Below the pieces are notes generated by a model. That model was not told the DNA's origin. It saw only the letters and a list, made by a program, of their open reading frames with translations, and ran no database searches. The position numbers and the translations under genes are program-made. This document shows positions 6,886 to 15,918 of a DNA stretch of 64,000 bases, in pieces (within the stretch, counting starts at the first letter, position 1; every line of letters starts with the position of its first letter). Source of the DNA: Sediminibacterium goheungense (GTDB taxonomy: Bacteria > Bacteroidota > Bacteroidia > Chitinophagales > Chitinophagaceae); contig NZ_SNWP01000010.1 of the NCBI RefSeq assembly GCF_004361915.1, positions 1,452,050 through 1,516,049 on the forward strand, in the 5' to 3' direction.

Positions 6886-8414
6886 TATAGAAAAGAATGG
6901 ATCAGTATTCTTATACTCCAGATAATCACCATAATACCCACCGCAATAAACATGGTTTTCAAAGGTAGTTTACCGGCCAGTTTTGCGGCAATGGGAGCAG
7001 CTATTACACCGCCAATAATCAGTCCGGCTATTACCGGCCAGTGCGATATACCCAATAAGGAAAAGAAAGTAGCAGCACTGGCAAGTGTTACAAAAAACTC
7101 AGCAATACTCACCGATCCTATTACATAACGGGGTGTTCTTCCCTTTAATATCAATGTACTGGTTACCAGTGGCCCCCAGCCTCCACCACCAAATGAGTCG
7201 AGAAACCCACCTGCTGCACCCAGCCAACCTACTTGACGAAATTTCTTAGGCTTGTTCAATTTTTTAAATCCTGTTCTTAAAATGCGTAAGCCAAGAAACA
7301 AAGTGTAAGCTGCCAGCAGCGGTTTTACAAAACCCGCATAATGATCGGCTAAAGTCGATAATGCCACCGCTCCCAGTATGGCACCCAGTACGCCCGGAAT
7401 AAGCAATGCCTTGAATAATTTTTTATTCACGTTGCCAAATCGGTAATGACTATAGCCTGAAGCAGCACTCGAAAACATTTCAGCCGTATGTATACTACCG
7501 CTGATGGCAGGCAGTTTAATACCCAGTGAAAGCAATACAGTTGCCGATACTACGCCATAACCCATGCCCAATAAACCATCTACGAGCTGTGCCAGAAACC
7601 CTGCCAGTATCATCCAGTAAAAAGTACTGTCGAGAGAAGCCAGCAGCTCCTTCGATTGAACAAATAACTCCTTATATGGCAGATAAGACAGCAACAGGTG
7701 ACCCAGGAACATGAAGAAAAAGGCAAACAGAAAAACAGAAGCAATCTTTTTCCATCTTTGCTCAGCCACTGCCGGATTTTTTTTATCAGTGGCGGCCAGC
7801 ACAGCTGTTATCTCATTCAGTTTTTTTACTTTATCCGAGAAATCGCCACCTATTTTATTCCTGATCTGCTGCATCTGGTCCAATACCTGATCCAGTTCAG
7901 ACGGCAGCGTTTCCTGTAATACTTCTTTTAAGCGTTTCGCTATGGTAGGCGACTTACCATTGGTAGAAATAGCAAGTTTCAGGTTACCCTTCTGTACAAT
8001 GGAACCCAGATAAAAATCACATAATGCGGGTTTATCAGCCACATTCACCAATATCTTTCTGGCTTTGGCATCATTTCTTATTTCTTCTGCAGTATCTATA
8101 TCGTTCACGGCAACAATTACAATATCTGCATCATACAGATCTCCGGAAGAATAGGGTTTTTGTACCAATACTACCTGCTCCCTTTTTGCTGCGAGCTCAG
8201 TAAGTTCTTCCTGAAATGCCGTAGCCACTATTTTAACACGTGTAGCCGGTGCGTTCAGTAATACGGCCTGCAATTTTTCAAAAGCAACGGGGCCTCCTCC
8301 TACAATCAATACACGCATTCGTTCCAGCTGTATAAAAACCGGAAACAAATGATTCTGACGCAATGCCCTACATTCCGTACCCGATAACTTCTGTTCAATA
8401 GCTTCTGTCGTCAT
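6885..8414 (-). CDS. Siroheme synthase N-domain fused to a TSUP (TauE/SafE) permease
   Basis: A two-domain protein of about 509 aa. Residues 20-200 are a CysG-N/Met8-type precorrin-2 dehydrogenase/sirohydrochlorin ferrochelatase domain, with the dinucleotide loop VLIVGGGPVAFEKL and NVADKPALCDFYLGS. From about residue 225 follow roughly eight membrane helices of the TSUP sulfite/sulfonate permease family (GFLAQLVDGLLGMGYG; GGFLDSFGGGGWGP). The start at 8414 (MTTEAIEQK) is chosen because upstream codons lie inside the preceding receptor gene. The last gene of the sulfate-assimilation operon, it would make siroheme for CysI and move sulfite or sulfate across the inner membrane. Confidence 0.9.
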   Translation of the reverse strand: MTTEAIEQKLSGTECRALRQNHLFPVFIQLERMRVLIVGGGPVAFEKLQAVLLNAPATRVKIVATAFQEELTELAAKREQVVLVQKPYSSGDLYDADIVIVAVNDIDTAEEIRNDAKARKILVNVADKPALCDFYLGSIVQKGNLKLAISTNGKSPTIAKRLKEVLQETLPSELDQVLDQMQQIRNKIGGDFSDKVKKLNEITAVLAATDKKNPAVAEQRWKKIASVFLFAFFFMFLGHLLLSYLPYKELFVQSKELLASLDSTFYWMILAGFLAQLVDGLLGMGYGVVSATVLLSLGIKLPAISGSIHTAEMFSSAASGYSHYRFGNVNKKLFKALLIPGVLGAILGAVALSTLADHYAGFVKPLLAAYTLFLGLRILRTGFKKLNKPKKFRQVGWLGAAGGFLDSFGGGGWGPLVTSTLILKGRTPRYVIGSVSIAEFFVTLASAATFFSLLGISHWPVIAGLIIGGVIAAPIAAKLAGKLPLKTMFIAVGIMVIIWSIRILIHSFL

Positions 8415-8421
8415 TTGCTTT

Positions 8422-11304
8422 TTATGATTTTGGTTTAAAGCCGGTATCAAATGTGATTGCCAGGTAGTACAGTGCACCAATGGTAGGCCCGGCTGCATAC
8501 TGTATATACCTGTGGTTGAGAATATTACTACCACCCAGCTTAATGGTTGTTTTCAGCTCCGGTATTTCACGTGTAAATTGTATATCGATGGTATTGAAGG
8601 CAGCTATGCGGCCATTGGCCAATGGGCTTTCCCAGTTAAAAGCATCCTGCCATTTCCATACGATATTAAATCCTGTATGTCTGATAAATTCCCTGTTGCG
8701 TAGTGATACATTGGTGAGCCACTTGGGTGTATTAAAGCCGGTTACAAAAACATCTCTCTGCCGGTTCTCACTGATATTATTATAGTTGAGGTTACCGGAA
8801 ATCACAAAACCCTTCGGTAAACTGTAAATCAAGCCCAGTGCACCACCATAATTATGGTATTGATTTTTTGCATTGGTATATACACGATAACGTGTTTGTC
8901 TTGCTCTGTTCGATGCCAACATTGCAATCACCGCAGCATCTGAACCTACCTGAACCGTATTATTTTCGGGAACAGCCACTTCCACCTGCCCTAAAAATCC
9001 ATCATAAATATTGGTATACAGATCCAGATCAATGACCAGCTTATTATCCAGTAAAACACTTTTGTAACCTACTTCAAATGAGTTAATTCTTTCGGGCCTT
9101 GTGGGCTGCAGACTGGTAACCTGTAAAATGGCTCTGTTTTTGAGCGCTGCATTGTTGGCTGTTAAACCTGTTGCCACATCCCTGTTCACCGCTGCATTAA
9201 ATTCGTTAACAGAACTGAGTGTATATGAATTGTCGAGATAACCCAATCCTTCATTGATATAGGACAATCCTCCTACTCTTCTTACATTACCATTGTTCAC
9301 AAAAGAAATGGCTTCAAACAATGCCGGGAACCTGAACCCATTCTGGAAAGACGCTCTTATATGATGCTTCTGTGCAGCAGAATATACCAACGCAATCCTT
9401 GGATTGAATTTGGGTGAGAACTCCGGATTATTATCAACACGCAGAGAGCTTACCAGTTTTAAACGGTTATCGAAAAAGGTTTTTGTGGCCTGTACAAAAG
9501 CACCATATTTGGTATACTGCACCGGCTTACCAAAAGAACCATCAGCCAGTGACTTGTTCCTGTCTGCTGCAGCCCTCGAAAAATCCACAAAATTGTTTCC
9601 GTCAGGGATTACTTCATACAAACGATAATCAGCACCTACTAAAAGATGAAAGACTTTTACCTTATCAGTAAGATCCCACAATAGATCTGTATGATACATT
9701 CTGCTTCGCTGGTTAAGCCAGGCACCGCCAGTAGCGGGCGCCCCTGCAATACCTGAATTGGCATGATCCCAGTTATTGATACCGATGATGGTATTTTTCA
9801 ATTGCTCAAAAGCAGTTGTACCCGGTTCAACACGACCTGCATCGGCAGCTTTCCTGGCAAGATTAGCTGCGACTGCCAGATCATCGCCATTATTTATGCT
9901 TGTTTGGAAAGCATTCCTGAACCTGTCGCGCCATGCATTATTGGAAAGATGGGTGAGGTCAAGATTATCTGCCAGCGGTTTAATATTATAAGAATTGCCT
10001 GTATTCTCAAATGATAGATAGGTTCTTGCCGTAAAGCTGCCCGATTTAAATTCCAGTTTATGATTCTGTACAGTAGCATTGTCTAACTGAATCTTGTTCC
10101 CTCTCTGAAAAATACCATCCATCTGTCCAAAACGATAACTGTAAGAGAGTTCTGTTTTGGTAGAAAATTTATGGTGTAATGCCAGATCGAATTTTATATT
10201 TTCTACTGTAGGGTTCGATAAATCTTTTTCCCAGTAACCGGTTCTTCGAACGATAAACGATTTATTGGGTCCATTATAATTGATACCGGTAACCGTTACC
10301 GCATTGTTATTTTCATCACCATATTTATTCCAGCCATCATACGCCGCATTATTCGTTCCGTTTAGCTGCGGATACAGTGGGTTGGCTGTACTCAGGTTAT
10401 TCGGGTTCTGATCTGTTTGTGTATTCGATACCCAGTCTGTGGCCCTGGTATAACCCGCATTGATTTTAAAGGCCCATTTCTGGTTAAACACATGTGCATA
10501 GCGAATAGCGGTTTCTGAAAGTACAGAGGCATTTCTGTCAATACCGTCGACATGGTTCACCCCTGTTTTCTGGTACACACTCAATCCCGGATATTTAAAG
10601 GGATTTTTGGTACTGATATTGGCCATCCCATTAATGGCATTCATACCATACAAAGCAGAAGCTGCACCCGGTGTAATCTCAACATTCTCTACATCCAGTT
10701 CAGTAGGACCAATGGAATTACCCAGGGATACGCCCAGTGTGGCTGCCTGTATATCTACCCCATCTACCAGTTGTACAAAACGAAAATTATTGGGAATGTT
10801 GAATCCTCTTGTATTGGGTACTTTGAATGTGATACTCGATGTGGTAAGCTGTACGCCTTTCAGGTTTTCCAGTGCATCATAAAAACTGGGCGCTGCTGCT
10901 TCTTTAATAGCAGACAAACTTAATTTCTCAATACTTACCGGCGATTTCAAAATATTCTCCGGAACACGTGATGCTGTTACCACCACTAAACTTGCATAGG
11001 CATTCTGCACATTTAACGATAATATGACCGGCGCATTTTTATTGGTGATCACAAATTCCTGCGATGCATAACCCAATGAAGACACTTGCACGGTGAGCGG
11101 CAGTGAAGCACTCGTTTTTAGCTGAAAAGAGCCATCTTCTTTGGTAACAGCTACTGCATTGGTATTCTTGATACGAATAACGGCACCTGCCAGTGCAGTA
11201 TTTCCCTGTCCTTCTTTTAGGGTACCAGATAATGTATAAATGTCTTGTGCCAAAAGGCTTATTGAGATGATGATGAAGGTGAAAGATAATAATAAATATT
11301 TCAT
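8422..11304 (-). CDS. TonB-dependent receptor of the sulfate-assimilation operon
   Basis: A 960-aa outer-membrane receptor. It has a signal peptide (to about residue 19), a carboxypeptidase-like regulatory domain (about 22-105), a plug domain (about 110-240, with VQLVDGVD and AASALYGMNAINGMANI) and a 22-strand type barrel ending in an aromatic-rich strand. It ends 8 nt before the siroheme synthase/TSUP gene, with which it is probably co-transcribed. The location suggests uptake of a sulfur-containing ligand or of a siroheme-linked metal; the substrate is not readable from sequence. The 270 nt before its start hold hairpins that may give extra regulation. Confidence 0.9.
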   Translation of the reverse strand: MKYLLLSFTFIIISISLLAQDIYTLSGTLKEGQGNTALAGAVIRIKNTNAVAVTKEDGSFQLKTSASLPLTVQVSSLGYASQEFVITNKNAPVILSLNVQNAYASLVVVTASRVPENILKSPVSIEKLSLSAIKEAAAPSFYDALENLKGVQLTTSSITFKVPNTRGFNIPNNFRFVQLVDGVDIQAATLGVSLGNSIGPTELDVENVEITPGAASALYGMNAINGMANISTKNPFKYPGLSVYQKTGVNHVDGIDRNASVLSETAIRYAHVFNQKWAFKINAGYTRATDWVSNTQTDQNPNNLSTANPLYPQLNGTNNAAYDGWNKYGDENNNAVTVTGINYNGPNKSFIVRRTGYWEKDLSNPTVENIKFDLALHHKFSTKTELSYSYRFGQMDGIFQRGNKIQLDNATVQNHKLEFKSGSFTARTYLSFENTGNSYNIKPLADNLDLTHLSNNAWRDRFRNAFQTSINNGDDLAVAANLARKAADAGRVEPGTTAFEQLKNTIIGINNWDHANSGIAGAPATGGAWLNQRSRMYHTDLLWDLTDKVKVFHLLVGADYRLYEVIPDGNNFVDFSRAAADRNKSLADGSFGKPVQYTKYGAFVQATKTFFDNRLKLVSSLRVDNNPEFSPKFNPRIALVYSAAQKHHIRASFQNGFRFPALFEAISFVNNGNVRRVGGLSYINEGLGYLDNSYTLSSVNEFNAAVNRDVATGLTANNAALKNRAILQVTSLQPTRPERINSFEVGYKSVLLDNKLVIDLDLYTNIYDGFLGQVEVAVPENNTVQVGSDAAVIAMLASNRARQTRYRVYTNAKNQYHNYGGALGLIYSLPKGFVISGNLNYNNISENRQRDVFVTGFNTPKWLTNVSLRNREFIRHTGFNIVWKWQDAFNWESPLANGRIAAFNTIDIQFTREIPELKTTIKLGGSNILNHRYIQYAAGPTIGALYYLAITFDTGFKPKS

Positions 11305-11308
11305 TAGT

Positions 11309-11452
11309 CTATTAGTTTAGTAGAGTTATTAGGCATAGCTTTACCTTTTACTCCTTTTGTAAGGTAATGCCCTAGTTCAAAGCAGTACCAGTAATCAATT
11401 TCGTTCCGTTTATTTTTTTACCTGTCTGGCAGCAGACAGGCGCTTTTTTTCT
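11309..11452 (-). promoter_or_regulatory. Structured 5' leader before the TonB receptor
   Basis: Read on the - strand, the leader has a GGCAT/ATGCC plus TACCTT/AAGGTA stem (about 11333-11372). Further upstream is an 8-bp hairpin CCTGTCTG/CAGACAGG (about 11421-11441). The latter has its T-tract (CGCTTTTTTTC) on the + strand, so it is not a terminator for the cys transcript. No SAM, cobalamin or TPP consensus was recognised. Function unknown. Confidence 0.35.
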
Positions 11453-11573
11453 AAAGCCGGTAAAGAAATCCTGCGTAATTAGATAATCGGTGTTCTGATG
11501 TTATATAACAACATCGTTCATTTTGGTCTATTAATAAGGCTACTTTCATTTTCTGATAGTTTGCTGTATTCAT
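11451..11573 (-). CDS. Possible 40-aa protein immediately after cysI
   Basis: A short ORF starts one nucleotide after the cysI stop (ATG at 11573). It encodes MNTANYQKMKVALLIDQNERC followed by CYITSEHRLSNYAGFLYRL. The tight spacing and the CC pair suggest it may be translated as part of the cys operon. I know no family for it. Chance cannot be excluded for an ORF this short. Confidence 0.35.
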   Translation of the reverse strand: MNTANYQKMKVALLIDQNERCCYITSEHRLSNYAGFLYRL

Positions 11574-11574
11574 G

Positions 11575-13233
11575 TTATAATATGGCTCTTTGTGCGAAAT
11601 CGCCGAAGCTTTCATGTTGGGTTTTGTTTTTCTTGTATTGATCAAATAAATCATCGAGGGTTTCCAGTATACCGGTTTCGTCCAGTTGTTCCCTGAATCT
11701 GGTATTGAGGCGGGTACCCTCACGATCGCCGCCAATATGCAGGTTATAACGTCCGGGACCTGTGCCTACCCAGCCTATTTCGGCAGCATAGGGTCTTGCG
11801 CAGCCGTTCGGACAACCGGTCATACGGGTAATGATGTTTTCATCTGCCAAACCGTGCTTTTGCAACAGAGGTTCTATTTTACTGATGAGTGTGGGCAGGT
11901 ATCGCTGCGCTTCGGCCAGTGCCAGCGGACAGGTAGGTAGTGCCACACAGGATATGGCATTTTTCCGCAAGGCACTGATGGCTTTGTCTCTTTCAATAAT
12001 GCCATACTTATTCAATATACTTTCTATGAGCGCTTTATCCTTATCTGCAATTTCACTCAGTATCAGGTTCTGGTTACTGGTGAACCTGAAAATAAGTTGA
12101 TTCGTTTCTGCGAGTTCCAGCAGCGCTGTTTTCAGGGGCACATCTGCTTCATCGGTTACTCTTCCATTTTCAATAAATACGGTGTAATGCCAATTGCCTT
12201 TATGATCTGCCAGCCAGCCGTAGCGATCTATTCTTTCGGTAAAATCGTAAGCTCTGGCTTCTTCGAGTGCAAAGCCACAACGCTGTTCCAGTTCTTGCCT
12301 GAATGCCGCTACACCCATTTTATCCAACGTATATTTTAACCTCGCCAGTTTACGATCAGATCGGTTACCGAAATCTCTTTGAATGGTGAGTACTTCGTAT
12401 ACCGCTTTCAATGTTTTTTCTTCGCCCGATGCAAAACCAATCACAGTAGCCAGTCTGGCATAGGTATCAGGGTTACCATGTGTGGTTGATAAACCACCAC
12501 CTACTGATATGTTAAAACCTACTAATTTTCCCTCTTCAATAATAGCTATCAGTCCCAGGTCATTCGTTAACACATCCACATCATTATTGGGTGGAATAGC
12601 GATACCGATTTTAAATTTCCTTGGCAGATAGCGGTCTTCATACAAGGGATCTGTTTCATCATATTCGGCTATCTTTTCCTCATCCAGCCATATTTCATAA
12701 AAAGCCCTTGTTTTAGGCAATAATAAGCGGCTTATTTTATCCGCATACGCATGTACTTCTTCATGTATGGCCGATTCGGAAGGATGGCTGGTACAGGCCA
12801 CATTTCTGTTCACGTCTCCACAGGCTGCTATAGAATCGAGCTGTACAGCATTGAAATCTTTTAAAGTGGGTTTGATATGATGTTTTAAAATACCATGCAA
12901 TTGTATGGTTTGCCGGGTGGTGATCTTGATGACACCTGTTGAATAATTACCTGCTATATGATGGGCTGCTACCCATTGTTGCGCAGTCATACTACCACCC
13001 GGTATTCTTAAACGGATCATGAATGAGTAAAGCTTATCCAGTTTTTTGGCAGCCCTTTCTTCCCGGAGATCGCGATCATCCTGCTCATACATACCATGAA
13101 ATTTAATCAAAGCATGATCGGACTCGCGAACGGCACCGGTAATTTCATCCTGTAAACTCTCCTGCAGGGTGCCACGAAGACCCTTGCTGGAAGTTTTTAT
13201 TTTTTCGATGGGGGAGGGCTTGTTATTAGACAT
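11575..13233 (-). CDS. cysI: Assimilatory sulfite reductase, hemoprotein subunit
   Basis: A 552-aa protein with the two ferredoxin-like/nitrite-sulfite reductase repeats of the family. The 4Fe-4S and siroheme ligands are visible as CVALPTCPLALAEAQR (CxxxxxC) and TGCPNGCARPY (CxxxC) near residues 430-490. It catalyses six-electron reduction of sulfite to sulfide in the cytoplasm, with electrons from the flavoprotein encoded upstream (CysJ). The length is normal. The gap to cysJ consists wholly of short tandem repeats, and no clear ribosome-binding site is seen there. SirA-type ferredoxin-dependent enzymes are related, but the CysJ neighbour favours the NADPH type. Confidence 0.95.
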   Translation of the reverse strand: MSNNKPSPIEKIKTSSKGLRGTLQESLQDEITGAVRESDHALIKFHGMYEQDDRDLREERAAKKLDKLYSFMIRLRIPGGSMTAQQWVAAHHIAGNYSTGVIKITTRQTIQLHGILKHHIKPTLKDFNAVQLDSIAACGDVNRNVACTSHPSESAIHEEVHAYADKISRLLLPKTRAFYEIWLDEEKIAEYDETDPLYEDRYLPRKFKIGIAIPPNNDVDVLTNDLGLIAIIEEGKLVGFNISVGGGLSTTHGNPDTYARLATVIGFASGEEKTLKAVYEVLTIQRDFGNRSDRKLARLKYTLDKMGVAAFRQELEQRCGFALEEARAYDFTERIDRYGWLADHKGNWHYTVFIENGRVTDEADVPLKTALLELAETNQLIFRFTSNQNLILSEIADKDKALIESILNKYGIIERDKAISALRKNAISCVALPTCPLALAEAQRYLPTLISKIEPLLQKHGLADENIITRMTGCPNGCARPYAAEIGWVGTGPGRYNLHIGGDREGTRLNTRFREQLDETGILETLDDLFDQYKKNKTQHESFGDFAQRAIL

Positions 13234-13234
13234 G

Positions 13235-13296
13235 ATTGGGATTGGGATTGGGATCGTGAATGGTCAATGGTGAATGGTGAATGGTGAATGGTGAAT
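13235..13296. repeat. Tandem heptamer and hexamer repeats filling the cysJ-cysI gap
   Basis: Reading the + strand, ATTGGG occurs three times (13235-13252), directly before the cysI start codon. TGAATGG-type heptamers follow at 13257-13296 (five copies, one variant TCAATGG, plus a partial TGAAT). The array spans essentially all of the 64-nt gap, so copy-number change would alter spacing and the translation-initiation region of cysI. Confidence 0.9.
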
Positions 13297-13297
13297 T

Positions 13298-14989
13298 TTA
13301 GTAGAGATCTTTGCTGTAGCGGTTTTCGTTTTTCAGGGTTTCGAAAAATAGTTTCCCGTTTGTTTCGCTTCCGGTTTCTGCGCTGAATACTTTTAACAAT
13401 GCCTCTTCAATGGCTTTACCTGCCGGCTCTTTTTCGCCGCATAGATAAAGACTGGCACCAGCTTGCAGCCATTCGAATATTTCTTTTCCCTGCTGTAGTA
13501 TTTTATCAGCAAGCGTAGGTGCTTTTTCAATTCCATTGTGAAAAGCCAGACTTATTTTAGTAAGTACATCTGTTTCAAACCAACTCTGCCATTCGGTCTG
13601 GTAGAGAAAGTCGGTGGTAAACTGCTCTTCACTAAAGAACAACCAGTTTTTACCGCTTGCGCCCGTTGCATCTCTTTCTGCTACAAAAGAACGGAAGGGC
13701 GCAATACCTGTTCCCGGGCCTATCATAACAATGTCTTTATCAGCAGCAGGTAACCTGAACCGCTTATTGGTCTGTATAAAAAAGCGAACGGTATCACCTT
13801 GTTTTTTGTTTTCTAAAAAATGGGTACACAAACCAGTATGCTCTTTTTCCTCTTTTATAAATACATCTCTTAATACCGTAATATGCACTTCTCCATTATG
13901 CGCTACCGGAGAAGACGCTATATTGTAAATACGGGGTACATTCTGTGTTAAGCCTTCCAATACCTGCTCAAACAGTGCAGGGTTTTGCAGGGGGTATTTT
14001 TTCAGTAGCGATAGTAAATCTGTTTTTGCAGCAGGAATTTCCTGACCAACTACTGTTGCATACTGTTTTACCGATTTCTCCAGCAGATAACTGATATTGA
14101 TTTTTGAAATCAGCAGTTCACGTATGGTGGCTGTTTCATTTTTCCAGGTAATGGTCTTATTACCATCGACCGAAGCCAGTTGCAGTATTTGATCTACCAG
14201 CAAAGCATCACTTTCAGGTACAATGCCAATAGAATCGCCGGGGAGAAAGGCAACCCCTTCTGCGAGCAATTCAATATAGTATATTTTTTTAGCAGATCCT
14301 TTTGCGGTAAGGTTAATATGGGTTTGAATAATACCCTCATAATATTGTTTACCTGCTGGTTTTGGGGCGGCTACCAAAGGTGCAGTAACCGTTGTTTCTG
14401 TGGGTACGCTTGTTGTAAGTTGTTCTATTACCTTATCAAACCATTGCGCAGCCGTGGCTTCATAATCCAGGTCACATTTCTGTAATCCGGCAATTCTTTG
14501 TGCACCGAGATATTGCAATTGTTTGTCTACATCTTCTCCTGTTTTACAAAACAGCGGATAAGCGGTATCACCCAATGCCAGCACGCCATATTTCAGTTGC
14601 GGCAATTTGAACCCGTTGTTATGAATATGATCATAAAACTTTTGTGCAGTAACCGGCGGCTCCCCATCGCCCTGTGTACTGATGACCGTTATAAAATATT
14701 CTTCTTTGGGTAATTCCGTGAGTTTATACTGATCAAGACTTACCAGTTTGGTTGGCAGACCTTTCTTTTTAGCCTTCGCGGCAAAATCGGTAGCCAGTTT
14801 TTTTGAATTGCCGGTTTCTGTTCCGTAAGCAATGGTGAGTTTTTTGGGTGAAGCATTAACAGGCTCCGCAGGGGTGGTGGCAGGTGCTGCTATCCATCCC
14901 GACAAATACCCATTCACCCAGATCAATTCTTCTTTGCTGAACTGGCTGATAAAATCTGCTAATAGTTTCAATTTAGGCTCTGCTAACAT
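13298..14989 (-). CDS. cysJ: Sulfite reductase [NADPH] flavoprotein subunit
   Basis: A 563-aa diflavin reductase. It has an N-terminal flavodoxin domain (about 50-190; FMN phosphate loop YGTETGNSKK, then STQGDGEPP), an FAD-binding domain (about 215-400, with PRIYNIASSP) and an NADP-binding domain (GPGTGIAPFRSF, LCGEKEPAGKAIEEAL). It carries electrons from NADPH through FAD and FMN to CysI. The start overlaps the end of cobA by 17 nt, indicating translational coupling. Confidence 0.95.
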   Translation of the reverse strand: MLAEPKLKLLADFISQFSKEELIWVNGYLSGWIAAPATTPAEPVNASPKKLTIAYGTETGNSKKLATDFAAKAKKKGLPTKLVSLDQYKLTELPKEEYFITVISTQGDGEPPVTAQKFYDHIHNNGFKLPQLKYGVLALGDTAYPLFCKTGEDVDKQLQYLGAQRIAGLQKCDLDYEATAAQWFDKVIEQLTTSVPTETTVTAPLVAAPKPAGKQYYEGIIQTHINLTAKGSAKKIYYIELLAEGVAFLPGDSIGIVPESDALLVDQILQLASVDGNKTITWKNETATIRELLISKINISYLLEKSVKQYATVVGQEIPAAKTDLLSLLKKYPLQNPALFEQVLEGLTQNVPRIYNIASSPVAHNGEVHITVLRDVFIKEEKEHTGLCTHFLENKKQGDTVRFFIQTNKRFRLPAADKDIVMIGPGTGIAPFRSFVAERDATGASGKNWLFFSEEQFTTDFLYQTEWQSWFETDVLTKISLAFHNGIEKAPTLADKILQQGKEIFEWLQAGASLYLCGEKEPAGKAIEEALLKVFSAETGSETNGKLFFETLKNENRYSKDLY

Positions 14990-15827
14990 GTCTTTTTTTC
15001 GTTGTGTTCTCTGCTAACTGTGTGAGTCTGCCGGTGAGTGGTTGAAAATAATGTTCGGTACTTACCGTATCAGGCAGCCATGCAAACCGTTCATGTAGTG
15101 CCACTACCTTACCTATGATTACCAGTGATGGTGAGCGGAATGTTTTACCCTGCAGTTCTGCCGCATAATCGTAAAGGCTACAGGTATGTATCTGTTGCAG
15201 GGGTGTAGTAGCCTGTTCTATCACAGCGAGTTTTTTGGTGGCATCAATACCAAAAGATGTTAACTGTTCTACAACCGTTGCGAGGGTTTCGCCCGACATA
15301 TAAAATACCAGTGTATCATCTGTTTGCGCCAGCTCTTGCCAGGTTTCTTTCGCTACAATATCTGATTTGTAATAAGTGAGTAAACGAACACCTACCGATA
15401 AACCCCTTGCCGTTAAAGGAATACCCGCATAAGCGGCTGCACCCAGGGCTGCCGTTACACCGGGTACTATTTCATAAGGTATCTGGTGTTGTACCAGGGT
15501 TTCCAGTTCATCGAGCACATTGGAAAAAATACTGGTATCTCCTCCCTTTAAACGAACCACTGTTTTGTATTTCAATGCATAGGTCACCAGTAATTCATTA
15601 ATCGTAGCCTGTGGTGTAGATACTCCTCTGCGGCATTGCTTTCCTACATAAACAATCTCCGCCTGAGGATTTACATATGTGCTCAATATTTCCGGACTCA
15701 CCAAACGATCTGTGAGTACAATATCTGCCTGCGCCAGCCAGCGGGCAGTTTTTACCGTTACCAGTTCAGGGTCACCCGGACCCGCAGAAGCCAGTATTAC
15801 TTTACCGTATGTTGGTTGCCGACTCAT
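14973..15827 (-). CDS. cobA: Uroporphyrinogen-III C-methyltransferase
   Basis: A 284-aa SAM-dependent methyltransferase. Signature motifs are SAGPGDPELVTVKTARWL at the N-terminus, VVRLKGGDTSIF, VPGVTAALGAAAYAGIPLTAR and VFYMSGETL. It methylates uroporphyrinogen III twice to precorrin-2, the substrate of the CysG-type domain encoded at the end of the operon. Together they supply siroheme for sulfite reductase. The length is slightly above the SumT/CobA norm because of a C-terminal tail (about 250-284). Confidence 0.93.
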   Translation of the reverse strand: MSRQPTYGKVILASAGPGDPELVTVKTARWLAQADIVLTDRLVSPEILSTYVNPQAEIVYVGKQCRRGVSTPQATINELLVTYALKYKTVVRLKGGDTSIFSNVLDELETLVQHQIPYEIVPGVTAALGAAAYAGIPLTARGLSVGVRLLTYYKSDIVAKETWQELAQTDDTLVFYMSGETLATVVEQLTSFGIDATKKLAVIEQATTPLQQIHTCSLYDYAAELQGKTFRSPSLVIIGKVVALHERFAWLPDTVSTEHYFQPLTGRLTQLAENTTKKRHVSRA

Positions 15828-15875
15828 TGTCTACTTTTTTAGTAGATTATTGTTGTAAAAAAAATCTTTCGTTGT

Positions 15876-15909
15876 ATTCCGGCTCCGGACTTAAGTCCGG
15901 AGCCGGAAT
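15876..15909. repeat. Perfect 34-nt palindrome between cysK and cobA
   Basis: ATTCCGGCTCCGGACTT and its exact reverse complement adjoin with no spacer. The core CCGGACTTAAGTCCGG resembles the palindrome at 24041-24060 and half-sites near 24325 and 25991, so it belongs to a dispersed family. It would form a strong hairpin inside the cys transcript and may attenuate or stabilise the 3' part of the operon. Confidence 0.85.
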
Positions 15910-15918
15910 GAAAATGTA

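Noticed and set aside
10552..10923. Long ORF on the + strand inside the TonB receptor gene
   Set aside because: It is antisense to a well-conserved receptor plug region and has no family similarity; shadow ORF.
11421..11452. Terminator of the cys operon before the TonB receptor
   Set aside because: The hairpin CCTGTCTG/CAGACAGG has its T-tract on the + strand, while the operon reads on the - strand. Receptor and upstream genes may still be co-transcribed.
11309..11452. Second SAM or cobalamin riboswitch before the TonB receptor
   Set aside because: No conserved S-box, SAM-II or B12-box sequence was found, only generic hairpins.
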